A stretch of DNA of 64,000 nt. Source: Helichrysum umbraculigerum (Eukaryota > Streptophyta > Magnoliopsida > Asterales > Asteraceae). The notes beneath the pieces were generated by a model that was not told the origin of the DNA, ran no database searches, and was given only the letters and a program-made list of their open reading frames with translations. Position 1 is the stretch's first letter; each line of letters opens with the position of its first letter. Positions 36,171 through 50,400 of the stretch are shown here, piece after piece. Location of the stretch: positions 163,111,759 through 163,175,758 of the forward strand of contig CATIUR010000003.1 of NCBI GenBank assembly GCA_949592205.1, in the 5' to 3' direction. A program made the position numbers and the translations under genes.

Positions 36171-36921
36171 TATATTACTACTAGATCTCAAATCCATGGT
36201 GTATACACACGGTGTGTACACGGGTGTGTTGATTCTCTAACTAAAATAAATGTTATACTTTTAGTTTAATTAAAAAAAAAATAGAGACCCAATTGATTAA
36301 TTTGATTTTAAATTGAATCTGACTTTAATTGATCATGTCATCACTCCGTTTTCTTTATTATATTTAAGATGATTATTATTTATATATCTACTAGGAAGCA
36401 TTTAGGCCGTGCAATGCACGGCCCACGCCTATAAAAGTTAATGTTAATTTTTGTGATGTTATATGTGTTTATATTATCTTTAAAGATAACGATTGATTGA
36501 AACAGAAAAAAATCTATTTTTATTTTTTATCCTCAACTATTGCTAAACACCGATACTTTGATTAGTGAATCGTCTGATAACCTTGAATCACGTGAAGATA
36601 AAATTAGTTGTAAAACCTAGTGAAATAATTTCGGAAGGCATAGAATCAAATGATAACGATACAATCCTATGTAAAGCCTTCAGAATAGTTGTTCTATTCG
36701 ATAACCACGAAGCTTTGACATTTAAATAGCTTTCTTCAAAACCGGAAGGTATACTTCAATATATACATTAGCATATCTAGATTGTTCTCACATCCCATAG
36801 ATAGGTAATACTCCAAAGAAACAAATGAACATTAATTTTAGGTTGACATTTGAACCCTTTTAAATAAATTGATTTTAAATGTGAAGGTTTATAATACAAA
36901 AAGTACACATTATCTTAAATA
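36171..36921. other. Spacer with a Helitron-type 3' end
   Basis: At 36391-36425 (CTAGGAAGCATTTAGG then CCGTGCAATGCACGG) the minus strand shows a GC-rich hairpin followed by CTAG and T, a Helitron 3' end pointing left. The body to the right is undetermined. No gene is seen. Confidence 0.45.
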
Positions 36922-37107
36922 CTCCCTCTGTCTCATAATAAGTGTCTCACTTACTATTTTAGGACGTCCCAAAATAAGTGTCCAGATTCCCTTTCAGCCA
37001 ATCAGAAAAGACTTTAGTGGGTAAAGATGAGATGCTATTGGTAGATAGTGACTCTCCTTAAACTCTGTGCATTTTTACATGAGACACTTATTTTGGGACG
37101 GATGGAG
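36922..37107. mobile_element. Stowaway-type MITE (186 bp)
   Basis: Ends are CTCCCTCTGTCTCATAATAA and TTATTTTGGGACGGATGGAG, flanked by TA (36920-36921, 37108-37109). TA duplication plus the CTCCCTCYGTC terminus is diagnostic of Tc1/mariner-related Stowaway MITEs. Confidence 0.9.
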
Positions 37108-37946
37108 TATATTCCGGTCCCATCTCATAAACATTTATACATATTTAATTTTTATATAAATTGAAGTGATAATAAGTTATTTAACTTAAACTCATTCAAA
37201 ATATTTGTCACAAGCTTTATAAGAAACATCTTTATGAAAATTAATTTTACATATTATTGGATGAAATGAAGTGGTAATTAAAACCTTGTTCAACTTAAGC
37301 TCATATTAAACTTTCAACACAAGTTATATTATTCGATAAAACATTTTTATGAAAACCATTAATTCTCATATGAATTTAAGTGGTAACTAAAACCTTCTTT
37401 AACCTAAGCTCATTCTAAATTTTTAAAATGAGCTTTATATTAGAATGTACCATTTTAATATAAATCATGCTCAATGGATTTTCTTCTTTAATCAAAATAA
37501 CACATTTATAATCAATGTATTATAGTTAGATTTTCTAAATATGAAAGGGTTATTTTTTTATAATAGTTAAGATTAAGATAGTAAATAAAAGAGTTAAAAA
37601 GTATTTGATAAGTGTATTTTTAAGGTTCAATACTAAGATATATATTAGTGTTAATCTTAATGTTGAGATTAAAAGATGATTAAGAATAATACATTAGATG
37701 ATTAAAAATACATAATTAAGAATACATGTGATATTTTTTTAAAGGTCATTTGTACTTTTAAGAGTGAAATTGTTATTTATATATAATAGCTAAGTTATTT
37801 TTTAAGATTAAGATTAATAGATTTATTAATGTGGACACATGGCATTCTAAGAAGTGATGATGTGTCACTCTTAGGATGAATGTGTTCTTTTTATTTATAA
37901 AGGAATGACATAAATTAATTAATAGTACTTTTATTTTTAACTTAAA
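37108..37946. other. AT-rich spacer
   Basis: No gene or clear repeat boundary is seen before the Helitron 3' end at 37947. Confidence 0.3.
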
Positions 37947-37975
37947 CTAGATCATAACCCACGAATTCGCGGGAT

Positions 37976-40900
37976 ATCATATGAATTACAATTTTATATT
38001 TATATTTATATTTATATTATTATAATGCATAGATTTTAAGATGAAATATTTTGAGGTTGATATTGTCAAAATGTTTTAAATTGAGGGAGATATGTAAATG
38101 TGCAAATAATTGGTTGTTTACATTTTAATAAACGATTGTTTATTCATAATACACAAGGAAATATACAGTAAAATTGGGAACGATAAAAGTGTTGATGATA
38201 GCCTGATAGGTGGTGTAAAATAATGAGAATATGATAATGTATGATATTACATGTACAAATTGATTATACATGTTTAAGATACGGTATAGATGAAAAATAA
38301 TTGAGTGGCCGTTTCATCTTGCGGTTCTAATCCGCGTATACTTGCTACTATGTTGGCAAGGTGGTTGTACCATTTTTAGATTTGTATATAGCATAAATAA
38401 AGTTGTAAAGGAAGCTGGAGAATGAATTTGAAATTTTATTCTATATAAACTAAACACTTGTTGACTCGAGTACCTTAGGAATGGTGGAACATTTGCACCT
38501 AATTCACCTACAGAAATTAGCACAACCAGCAAATGAATTGAATATAGTATAAACATCAATGTCGTTCATACATATCTGTAGATAGGTAATCAAAGCCAAA
38601 GATTTACCCATTTTGACCCAATCTTTCCATTTCCCCTCTGTGGCTGTTTGTTTTATTTACAATTTCTTTTGCCTCTACTTTGAAAAGTTAGCTAAAAAGT
38701 GACTGATTTTGGCTATCAAAAGTTTTTCAATGATGTTAGCTATCAAATAGTGTTTCACGTTGAAGGTGAAACTCGTGGTACACCTGTTAAACTTTGATAA
38801 CAATTGTCGAAAATGACTGACATGTATAATTTGATATCGTGAAATTATATCAAAGTCAATTATCAAAAAATAAAATTATAGAATTTAAATGGGCAAAAAG
38901 GTAATGGAGTATAGTATCATCTTATTATAGTAGCCATGTGTCTTATAGTGTGGTGAGACCAGATAACATGTCAACAAATAAATCAACAATTAATTCATTT
39001 CTATCTAGTAACGTTCAAATTTTAAGCATTAATGAAGTCAAAGTAACACGCACAATGACTACACTAACTTACATATAGGAAACATGAATTTGAAAAATTC
39101 AAAATGTAGCATGAACTCCCTTTATGTCCAAGATTCCTAAAGGAAAAAAATAATCCAAAAGCTCCTCTGCTATATTTTCTAAGTTACCAGCATATTCTAC
39201 ATGAAAACCCTTCATCATTATGACTATAAAAACATTATAGCTTCATGCCATGTTGTGCATAGATGTAGAAAAATGGGCAGGCCGGCGGGGAGGCCGGGTT
39301 GATTAAGAGTGAAAAATGGTTTTTGTCATAATGTCTAAATTGTAACGCGTAGGTCGGTTTGGGTCAACCCAATAACATTGTCCGACACATTGTACATGAC
39401 AAAAGTTAATTACCGTGTCAATTACGATAAAATGTTAAATTATCTTAGTAAGAATACCATTTCTTTATAAAATGATCAAGGATGTGTAAGGCTTTAAAAA
39501 AACCATTTTTGGATCCATTATTGTCAAATATTCTTATTTTTCCCTTTTGACCCATTAAAAAGAAATTACGGGTAAAAAATATTTGAATTCATATATACTC
39601 AACACATAATTAATCTCATGTTTACCTGTATTCATTCTCAAGATCATGGAACTCATAGATGTTTGAGGCGCACGAAGAAAGTACTCTACCGATCCATATC
39701 AATAGCTAAGCACCATTTCTTTGAACATCTACTCCACACGCTTTGTGTAATGATCCTTTGGCATTCTCTCCACTTTATCTAGTAGTTCATAAGATATCTG
39801 CAATCCATTTTTTAAGTCAAGAATTCAAGATCATCAAATAATCGGTGACAAACATATACTTTTAAACATATTGTATAGCACATAATATATTTATAATAAT
39901 ATACTGATATAAACTGAACGAACAAAGTAACATAATTGGGTCCAAAACTGCTGACTTCAACGTCAAAGATTTCCCAATTTATCGCATGACAAAACACATA
40001 TTCGAAAGAGCAATTTTCTTTTGGTGTTTTCGGGTCAGTTTATATCACATCAAACTTACTGAATAAAGTAACATAATTGGAGGTTGTCATGTGTTTATAT
40101 GCAGAGGTGACTTATGAATGAGTTGACGAGTTACCATCTCAAACGGGTCAAGCAAAGTTTTCAATAAAAACGAAAGATGCCAAAACGGTTAAAATTTGAC
40201 AGAAATGTATGATTAGTACAAACAACTTCATACTTCATTTGATTATGAATTCTGTTTATTAATTAAAGCGATTTAGTTTTGTAAATCCTACCTAAGGCAC
40301 TAACTTATTTCTGCAAAATTTAGTGAAAAAATGGATTTACAAATGGGTCGATTTGGGTTATGTTTATCTCTACAGGGTGAAGTGTAAAGTCATACAAAAA
40401 AATGCACATTCTTTAATGACATGTAATCTCTTAATCTTTATTCGAACATCAAAAACAGATTCGTTTGACGCATTATCCAACCTACCCGACCCACCCACTT
40501 TGCCACCTAACTATACATGTATGTGGCTATCATTAGGGACTATTGTATTATCTCTTTTTTGTGATTGTTAAAAGGTATTTTAGACACTTGGCTAGACTTC
40601 AACACACTACTACAACAAAATAACTAACTAATGCCTGAAAGTTAATTTTAGCAGTTGATTCAGATCACAAAATGAAAGAATAAATGAAAGCATAACGATA
40701 ACGTACCAATAGATCTTGACATTGCAAAAACACCAAAAACACGATGCCCCTTCCATTGTATGCCCCTGCCTCCTGCTGCTTCAATTCTTGCATATTACTC
40801 TTCCCGGTTTGGCTAATAATCCACAGTAAAACAACATATTCATCATTATAAGATTATAATTCACAAATTGGATCCTACATTTAGCTCCAGAAAAAGTAAG

Positions 40901-41342
40901 AAAATAGTATCATTAACTTTTGTTTATAGTCAATTCTAATGGCGATTCTAAGTATACATGTGTGTATAAGTAGAAGTGTTACATATAGTGGTGAAACATA
41001 AGTAGAAGTGTTTTATCTTACTTAATGATCCACAGATTTATCTTTATGAGGAGTGCATAGTAATGTATTATACAGTAGGTTCTCAGTGCCCTAAGATCCC
41101 AATCTCGGATTGAATTCCAATCGCAGTATTGTTCTCAAGCGAATGACTTTTACACAGCCTCAATTGATTCAGTTGGAACCTCCCTTTATGTCATTTTTTC
41201 CTTGCAACTTGCAAGCATTAGTAGTTTAAAGGATATATATGGCATGAGAAGAACTAACCTAAGTACACAAGACTTATTTCAGATGAATATAGATAACATT
41301 GCATATGAATTACTATACTGTGCATTTAGAAGGGAGATAACA
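37976..41342. other. Gene-free stretch inside the putative Helitron
   Basis: Short segments have a codon-like look, for example minus-strand 39700-39800 (LLDKVERMPKDHYTKR readable) and 40690-40830, and may be decayed exons. They are not connected or assignable. No repeat boundary was found. Confidence 0.3.
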
Positions 41343-43976
41343 TTACCCTAGAGAACTGAAGAATGACCAGCTGAAAATTGCAGGGCCAATGAGGGCAACG
41401 ACAGCCGATATAATAATGACTACCTTGATGTGATTCTCACCAAACCCATCCAGCCTCCCTTGAAATTTTCGTTTCTAATTTGTAATAGAAGTATAAATTG
41501 TTGCCACTCAAATTTGATCTTAACCTAACTATATAAATAATAGGTTGAGTTCAAAAGTCACATTGTGTACCTTGGTTTAAACAGAAACAATCTCATCCTT
41601 GAATTTCGCATATGAAGTTGTTATAGCAACACGCCTATGAGACTCGAACTATATTAAAGAGCGATACCTATATTAAAGAGTCAACGATAGCCAATGTGAG
41701 TTAGGAAGACCAAAACAACTTGGAATCCACAAACTTCCAATACTATAATTTTAAGGGAGTAATGTTTTGCTTATATAGATGCACTATATAAGCAGAGGTG
41801 GCAATTTCAACCCATATAGTTAAAGACGGATTGACTTGGGTCATATTTCTACCCTATCGGTCAAAGGAACCAAAATTAAAAACAAAGAGTCCAAGCAGAT
41901 CATACGCGTACAAAATAATCTGAAGTGTTTTTTTGAATGCTAGATAACTTCTACCTTTATTTATTCAAACAACTTGAATATTAATGTAATAATAAACATA
42001 TATTATTAATATTTATCAGTAAAAATTAGACAAAAAAACTAAAAATGTATAAATTTTATCAATCCAACCTGACCCGACCATTTCGATAAGTGTTGAAAAT
42101 TACCCATTTTAGCACCTCTATCTAAACGATAGAGTCAACTTCTTGAGCGTCACATCAGGTTTTACAGCAGATATATTCAAGTCAGAGTCTTCTTGAGTAA
42201 CCGAATACGTTTTGTTGACGGATAGAGTGTTAAGAGTCAGAGGCGGGTCACTGAATGTATGTTGCAAGAACAGTGAAATCAACAAATACTGATGATGCTG
42301 CAACAATTATAGCTAAACATCCATAATCTGTTTATCGTTGTAAAAGAAGTACTGATTTTAATAAACTGATTATTGATCATATTTCAACTACATCCTTGAC
42401 AAAATAAGAACTCCTGTCATAAAGTTCAAGATACGTAGCCATACATGCTTAGCATAGACTTTTTCTTACACGAACTGATAAGCTATCAAGGAATATGAAG
42501 CTACTTAGACGCTAGATGGACTTAGATTATAAAGAGCATGATGGATGCTACCATTTATCTAGCTATAAAAGTCATGAAATAAAAATGAGATGACCGTAAG
42601 AGAAAGAAGTGAACTTACAACAGAACGTTAACCAAAAACATACAAGGGAGTGCATCAAATAGCAAGGGTACAGGGAAACCAAAATATAAGAAAATTAAGA
42701 TGCACCCACCACCTATGGAAAGTTACTACACATCACTTAGGTGGTCTTCATTTTCGGAGCCTTCTTTGTGGTCGAAGATCTTCTTGAACGGAGTTCCTCA
42801 ACCTAATGAAGAACATGAGTCCCCCCAACAATGCCAAACTATGCAAAAACCAATCACTAAGAAGTGCACAGTTTATAAAATGACACCAAGGAACTACAAA
42901 ACCGTAAAACCAAGTCCAAAAGATTGATTTCACTTGGAATAACAGAGGTAATTTATCAAAAGTCAGGCCACGTGATATTAGGGGTAGCAAAACTTGTAAG
43001 GGTAATGGTCAAAATAGTTGATTTTGCTACATATCGGGTTGGTTCACCCAAAACACTTCTCCAAATTTGTGTCATGACAAAATTTATTATGTCAATACTT
43101 ATCTGATTTCTCTTATTAAAACTTGTAACCCATAAGACCCGTTTCGTTTTAGCTATTTTTTGTTTTACCCAGATGACCAGATTGAGATCAAACATTGAAA
43201 CATTCCCAAATCATCTATTTTAATTAATGGGTTGAAATATCCACTTTTACAAAATATATAACATTAATATATTGTACCATGGCAATTGTAAAATCTAGTT
43301 TGTAATTGTGTCTGATTTTCAGGTACGGGCAAATGTGCATCAAATGACTAAAAGTACGCATTCAAAGATATTATGAAGGTATCCTATTAACAAAAGATTC
43401 TGTCATTTATTCTAACCTGATTATATTTGATGAACAGTTGTAGGAATTCCTTTTTTTTTATTTTATTGTGAATATCAGGTTTAAAACCAAAGGTCAATAA
43501 GCATATGTATTACCTGTCCACTACCAAACACGGCTCCAACTTAACGACCTACTTCCAATGTGTCAGAATTCATGATGTTTGTAGCAGACCTTTCAAGTTT
43601 GTCTTGAAAGTCCTTGGCATCCTGAAACATTATTAGGATCACAATGTATTAAATATATCTTTATGGTCTTATTGACACAGCTCTAATATGCGTTACCAGT
43701 AAATATAAAATGCATTAAAAGGCGAGAAGGTGATCTACATCAACTGTGTACTGACATAAATGCCATGATCGACAATTGTATCATTAAGTGATTATGTAAA
43801 TGGTGAAGTTATATAGTATACCCGTATGATGTCGAATTGATGTGGTTGTAAAAGACGCAGAAACATCAATTTTTATTCTGGTGAGACGCTATACTTTGAG
43901 TTCCTGGTTGCTTGGCGCGCATGACAACCTTGTTGTGCAGTTTTAGTTGCTTTCTGTGAACTTGTAGCTTTATAAC
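41343..43976 (-). pseudogene. Unrecognised membrane-anchored protein, pseudogene exons
   Basis: Two well-bounded minus-strand exons are visible. 43514-43621 has acceptor TTTCAG and donor CAG|GTAATA and encodes 36 codons (DAKDFQDKLERSATNIM ... VGAVFGSGQ), with TAA at the codon after EVGR where a TTA would keep it open. 41343-41474 (acceptor AAATTAG) encodes FQGRLDGFGENH, then a 20-odd-residue hydrophobic span (VVIIISAVVALIGPAIF) and a short tail to a stop, as in a C-terminal membrane anchor. A possible upstream exon ends near 43870-43976 (VHRKQLKLHNKVVMRAKQ). A GC-richer 5' UTR-like block with a donor lies at 44815-45070. I do not recognise the family. Its place inside a Helitron-bounded tract suggests capture, but an in-place decayed gene is also possible. 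Confidence 0.4.
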
Positions 43977-46517
43977 CTGCAGATTACAACCGATATATAA
44001 TCTGTAAAAGTCTTCATGCAGTCTGTTTCTAATGTACAGTCAGTTCAATAAACTCAATTACATAATCATAGACTGCACAATTAGCATATATCAGAGACTA
44101 TCGCATACAAAGGTTTATAATGTAATGGCATACATGGCATCCTCTGATGATAGTGAGTGTGTCATAATAACGTTAACGCTTGCGTATGTATATTGTTATT
44201 TTAGAGGATGTCTACACAGTATGACAGTTGGTAGGTAAGTGAGTGTAGCATAGATGGCAACAAAAGTAACATGTAGTGGTTGGTTGACCACCAGTTGTGT
44301 CGTTTATGGTTTATGGTTTATTTGTATTGGAGCCATTAACAACCAATAGACAATCAGATGCGTTTATTTTCCTTTATCTTAAATAGTAGTAGATTTTATG
44401 TTCTATAAATGAAGCTAAATCTAGATTGTAAGGTTTAATAGTACTACATCCACACAATATCAAATGAGCCTCGTTCTAGAATTGCCCTCAAAAGACGGCA
44501 ACCCAAAAGAATACAAGTAAAGAGACTGACATACTAATATTTGCTTTTAGACCATAACATGTGCCACCAAGATTTGATGTCTACACCAGACCAGAACGAT
44601 TACTACTATTTAAGCAAATCGTGTAAAACTTGCATCCAAGCATTTAATCAAACACTTGGTGTGCATAACCAATGTTTCGTACATCATATAATCTGTATTT
44701 GAAACTCATATTACAAACAACAAAACCATAACCAAATCCCAGAATTCATTCGTGGCTAATTAATACACAAATTGAAAAGAATGAAGAATCAACAAATGAT
44801 AGATCTAACCTTGCCGGTACTAATGCGAATTTTGATTTGCTTTAGGATCAGGTGGCGTCAGATTGATGCGATCGTTCGTCAAAAACTAACCCAATCATTG
44901 AATTATTGGTTTGCTTGAATCAGGGTTTGATACGGGACAGAGTGGATTGATTCAATCGGTTCCAGATCGGTGCTATCAACCAATCGCTTGCTTACCTCTG
45001 GGTATTTGAATCGCTTGGTTTTTGTGGATGTGGTTTGTGTGTCTTACGGCTGGTTTGTGTGGGTAGAGGGTTGATTGATATTTTTGAACAAAAGGGAAGA
45101 GACGGGTTATGAAGGCATGAGGGTATATTTGGAATAAATTAGGTAAAAAAAGATTAAGATTAATTAATCATGTTGGTAATGGTAATTAAGGGCCGTGATT
45201 AGAGGAGCTAAACCATTGTGAGGTGGAGATTAAATTTTGAAGGGTGATTAAGGAGAAGATTAGTTAGTTAAGGCTCTATCTCTTATAATATTAATTGGAG
45301 GAGGATAAATGCGTATACATTTTTAAAATAATTTCAAATGAGTTAATCCTACCCCTTAAATGAAGTTCATCAATTGATCTCAACCGTTGATTTAGATTAA
45401 CAACAATGTTTACGTAATATCTCATCTTTCATCATTTAATTTTACTCTTTTACCCCTACTGTTGCGAAATAATAGGAACTGAGTTAATTTCAATTTCAAA
45501 TTTAAATTTCTAAATTTCACAAATAAAAACGGAAGTTTGAAATTTGAAATTCAAAATTTATAATTATATATTATATTATTTTAAAAAAATAACCTAACCT
45601 TCCCTTAAATAAGTCAACAATATTATTTGATAATGAATAAAAAGAAAATATCAATAAATATGGGAGAAATACACGGCAGCTACCAACAACAAAAAAAGAT
45701 ACACCCGAGCAAACTCCCGCATATCTGTCAAACAAAAATCCTGGAACCCTACTACCCTCTTTCGATTGCTCTCTCATCGTCGTCGTCATCATCATCGTCA
45801 TCATCATCAATGGGTTATCATGATCAATTGCTTCTCATGTAAGTTTCTCTGTATGTTCTCAAACCCTATTTCCATGAATCAATGAGTTGATTTCTTTCAA
45901 AATTAAAGTTGACAGGTAATATTTTCTTTATATTGTATTTTCTTGACATGTTCTTCGTTTTGATCTTGATTAGGGTTTTAATTTATGGTTCAAATTATGG
46001 TATCTTCACCTCTTATTTTGTTTGTTATTTTGTTACAGTTTAAATTTTCTTTATCTGATTGTTTTTGTTTTCATCTGTGCAGGTTATTTTGTTTCGATGA
46101 TATACGGGTTACGGTTTTTGTGAGTTTTCTAGATGATCCATTTATATTCTGATTTTCTCTTCAAGCTCTTTGATTTTTATGTTTATGTACTTTGTTTTGC
46201 AGTTTGAATAGCAATTCTGAATTTTGTTAAAATGTGTTATTATAATCCTGATCCTGATGGAAAGGTTTTATTTACATTTTAAGTTTGTAATCGACATGTC
46301 TTTTTTATTGAATCAATGTGTACAACATTATAATGATTTATTTGAGGACCTGGATTTCGACTCTGGAAAACAAAGTCTGCTACTATCATAAAACATTCCC
46401 AACAAATTGATTAGGTTTGCTTGGAATGAATGAGGTTTGCTGAGAAGTGCTACAACTATAAACTGTCAGCTAAACAATTACGAGTTTCTTAGTTGTTTGT
46501 GTGTTTTATTTCTTCAG

Positions 46518-47455
46518 TATAATGAAATGCTGGGGATAGGCACTTTCAAGTCTGTGTATGATTTCTAGACTTTTACTCTTATTTCTTTTTTGTATAAGTA
46601 TGTGTAGATTATAGATTGTAGATGTGTCTTTATTTTGCTTATGTAGGATTACATATTTGTTGTATTGTGGTGATGATTTGTTGTTGGTGGTGTGGATAGA
46701 TACAAGGGGTTTGATGAAGTTGAGGGGTTTGAGGTCGCTTGGAAGTTGGAACCAAGTGATGTTAGATGACACGATGCAATCTTCTGAACATTTGGAGAGG
46801 GTTTATTCGGAGGTTCACTTATTGAAGACGTTGAGACATGAGAACATAATCAAGTCATATGTTTCTTGGGTAGATGATAAGAAGGAAACACTTAACATGA
46901 TTACTGAGTTATTCACCTCGGGAAGTTTGAGGCAGTAAGTCATGTTCCTCATGTTATTTTCTCTTTATTTTTTTAAGTTCATATGAATATGTAATAAAGT
47001 GTTTTCTTTTTGCATTTACATACCGCAAGAAGCATAAGAGTGTTGATTTGAAGGCAATTAAGAATTGGGCAAGACAGATCCTTCGAGGCTTGGCTTATCT
47101 CCACAGTCACGAATCACGAGCCACCTATTATTCACAGAGATTTAAAATGGAAATCATGGAGAAGTTAAAATTGGAGATCTAGGATTAGCAACTTTGATGC
47201 TACATCCCTCTGCCAAGAGTTTGATTGGTAATTCATTTAGATCCATTTGAAAGTGTCACAACCTAGATTAATTTGATTTTGGCATTAAGTTGGGTTGATT
47301 TATTGGATGCAGGAACTCCTGAATTCATGGCTCCTAAACTATATGAAGAGGAATATAACGAGCTTGTCAACATCTATTCATTCGGAATTCCATTAGTATG
47401 CGGAGATGCACTTATTGACCTTGCGGCACAGATTTTAGCTGATCCATCATGTAAG
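46518..47455 (+). pseudogene. WNK (with-no-lysine) kinase pseudogene, partial
   Basis: WNK kinases are Ser/Thr kinases whose ATP-binding lysine sits in subdomain I. Readable blocks in order: YNEMLGIGTFKSVY (46518-46559), FDEVEGFEVAW then LERVYSEVHLLKTLRHEN, SYVSWVDDKKE and MITELFTSGSLRQ (46700-46935), RKKHK...AIKNWARQILRGLAYLHSH (47025-47110), DLGLAT in another frame, and GTPEFMAPKLYEEEYNELV (47313-47380). Introns remain, so it derives from genomic DNA, not cDNA. Lesions: a 7-base tandem duplication at about 46739-46752 shifts frame, a second short duplication lies near 47105, the DNIFVNG segment after HRDLKC is lost, one acceptor is missing, and the kinase C-lobe is replaced by unrelated sequence after YSFG. 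The N-terminal exon and the long C-terminus are absent. Confidence 0.85.
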
Positions 47456-50400
47456 AGGCAAGTTTCTTTATATTGGTCTTTCTCAATGCATTGTTTTAGA
47501 GATCAAAAAGTTTGCCTAATAACTATATAATGGATTTTGTATAGTGAGTTATTGGTTGACCCTAACATATCTATAATGAAAGCGTTTTGCCTTTGTATAA
47601 AAAATAGCTTTAGGTTCAAAAGGCTAAATGTTCATTATTTTACTTAAATTGATTATGTATAGTGAGTTTTTGGTTGACCCTAACAGATTGATAATGAATT
47701 CGTTTAAAGGGATGGATCGTACCTATATGTTATTCGTTACTTAATTTTCTCCTCATTTAGCTACAAAAATATATGACCAGCATGAGATAAAACACAACCT
47801 AAATGGATTCACAATAAATGGGTCGCATCTGCCACCCTCTCTAATTTTTCTCTGTTTATCATGAGGTTTTGGATCAACTCAGATAGTACATGTAAGTATG
47901 TTATCTGAGCATTAGGGATTTGCAACATGAAATCCCGTTTTAGAGGTTCTATGCTTTGAGAGAGATGTAGGTTTTCTGTTTTATTTTCTTGCATTCTTTT
48001 GTTTATAATGCTGTGTTTATTAGTCTATAAGTTTACTTATGTGTGGCAATCATGAGAGATTAAATAACCAGTTATGTATGTATCTTGGAGATGTAGGTTT
48101 TCTGTTCTATATTTATGATTAACTATAGTCTATTTGACACTGCACGTTTTATTCCCTTGGCCCATACAATTGTTACTAGATTGACAAAAGAAACACAAAA
48201 GAGTAGTTTTTTTTTTATGGGAGTTCATATTCTGAAAAGCTATATTGTATATGCCTCTGCTGTGATTATTAGAAGATGATAATAAGTATACTTTCAATAA
48301 CGAGACATCCTCTTTTATTCATGTCATCTGGTTCACGTAATTACCGATGCATGATGGCCTTAAGTAGGTAGAAGCGGTGCCACTTAAAAAGCAACTTTTA
48401 CAGGTAGTATCGTCTATTCTTCAATATTTCAGAACCAATACTGCAATTATAATTTATTGTAGCCTTATATGTGTTAAAAAAACATTTAGTGAATTGTAAA
48501 TTAACTTCTCTGTTTATGTTACTTGTGTAGAAGTGATTTTATAATATTAACTCTGATTTTGTTCGGATAATCTCAGATTCCGTGATTTTATATAAATGTT
48601 GAGCTGAAAAGGCACGTAGAGGAATATTCAGATTGTTTCCTTTCAGTTTTGACTGGTGCAACATGAAGATGATACATTATTTGATGATGAATATAATTAA
48701 GAAAGTAATCACCATTATGCCTTTTTAAGGTATACATTATTGGGTGGATGCCTTTATTGGTCCGGATATTGAACGTTTAGTGGCTTTACTTCTTGATTGT
48801 AGTGTTCTTATTGCAAAAGGCTTTATAATTGATACCTAGAGGGTAGAATTAATTGTACCCATGATAAGTAAGCTGGTTATGTTAATGGGAGGAATTGGAA
48901 ATCTAAAGGACTTATGATAACATCATGAGGCATTGCAGATTCAAAGGACTTACTCGCTGCATCAACTATGTTACATAATGCCTGGTATCAAGTGTTCCTC
49001 CAATAAGTATCAAAATACTCTTTCTTATCATGTTTTCTGGTTATGATACATGGGTTCTGTGTTTTTCTAGGCATCATTGTCAAGCAAAAAATATGATGAC
49101 TTAAATTTCATGAATGTTTCTTCAAACCACTTCTTGCAGGTGTTGGAAAATGGCATGTGGCAGTCACACCCGGGAATACCTTTGATGGTGGTGGTTAACA
49201 CAGAGATATTAGGTTCCTAAAATCAATTGGAAAAAAGGTAAGGCCTCTACAAGTTTGTGTTTTGATTTCATGCAGCTTCTTTTTCTATTTTTTAAAAATG
49301 ACCATTTTTTTCTTATTTAGTTATAAATGGGTTCATTCATGTTATGTTTTACTTCTAACTGTTGAAACAAATGGAATTAATTAAAAAGTACAGAATAGCT
49401 AATAAGGAAAAAGGTGAAACGGATAGAAAGTTATTGACGTATATTTTTACTGCATAAAACCTCCTAAATTTTTTATTCAAAAGATTATATTAGTAATATA
49501 TACCACTTCCCGACCCATCCATTTTGCCACCTCCAATGTTTTGTTTCGTCAAATGTTTGTTCTTACTTTTGCAGTCAAGGCCATCTGACTAACTTCGTCA
49601 ATATGATTTTAGATAATAGATATAAAATATGATTGAACATCATTATTGTGTATTTGTGCTGAATTACTGGATTGATGGCCCAAGATTCTACTACTAGCTC
49701 TGTTTTCTTTGGGCCACATGAAACTAGCATTTGCCAAGTCTTGCCTTCTCAAGTGATGGTGTGTATGATAACTTCGTCAATATTATTTGACTTTAAATGT
49801 CAATTCTGAACTTTGCAGTAAAACGTTTGATTTTATTTTATATTTTGTTACCAACTGTAATAGTTCTCAATATTGTATTTTTTATGTTGTTGCTCGCATA
49901 TAACCCATTTAACAATGTGGTTTGATATTCAACTATGAGTGTATTGCTACATTAGGTTTAGGGATGTCACTAGGGGGCTTTCTATTGTAGTTGCAAGGAT
50001 AGTCGTTTATGCAATAGGTTGTTTGATGTTGGGAACTATTATTTAGTTTCTTATTGTTGATGGATCACTTTGCTTGATGGAGTTTTATGCAAGTTATGGG
50101 GATACAAGCTTAAGGTGGAATGGAGCTAATCTTTGACTAAAGTGGGAATGAAGTTTTTGGTGAAGAAAATGGAATTAACAATGTGATGGAGCCGAAAACT
50201 GCAGCCGTTCTTCGCATTCAATACCCTCCCCAACTCTGCAAGTAAGATGATAGTTTAGCTTTGATTCCACGTTTCTTGTATTGCTACTATTGCTTCATTT
50301 TGGTTGTGCTAGCTAACTGTGTGATCATCAAGTTTTAGCTGTTCAGGAGGTAGACTCCTATGTAACAAAAGTCCCCGATTCTCGCATGACATGTCTTCCT

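Larger units (their letters stand above)
37947..45278 (-). mobile_element. Probable Helitron on the minus strand; 5' end not placed
   Basis: The minus-strand 3' terminus is visible at 37947-37975: hairpin CCCGCGAATTCGTGGG, TTATGAT, CTAG, then T. It belongs to the same 3'-end family as the plus-strand Helitron ending at 51495. The element should extend to the right and may reach the start of that Helitron at 45279, but I could not locate its TC end, so the right edge given is only the maximum. It would contain the membrane-protein pseudogene at 41.3-45.1 kb. Confidence 0.4.

Noticed and set aside
42748..42990. Minus-strand ORF with a hydrophobic stretch (FLHSLALLGGLMFFIRL) as a further exon of the unknown membrane protein
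   Set aside because: It lies between the two good exons but has no matching splice sites and no clear frame continuity.
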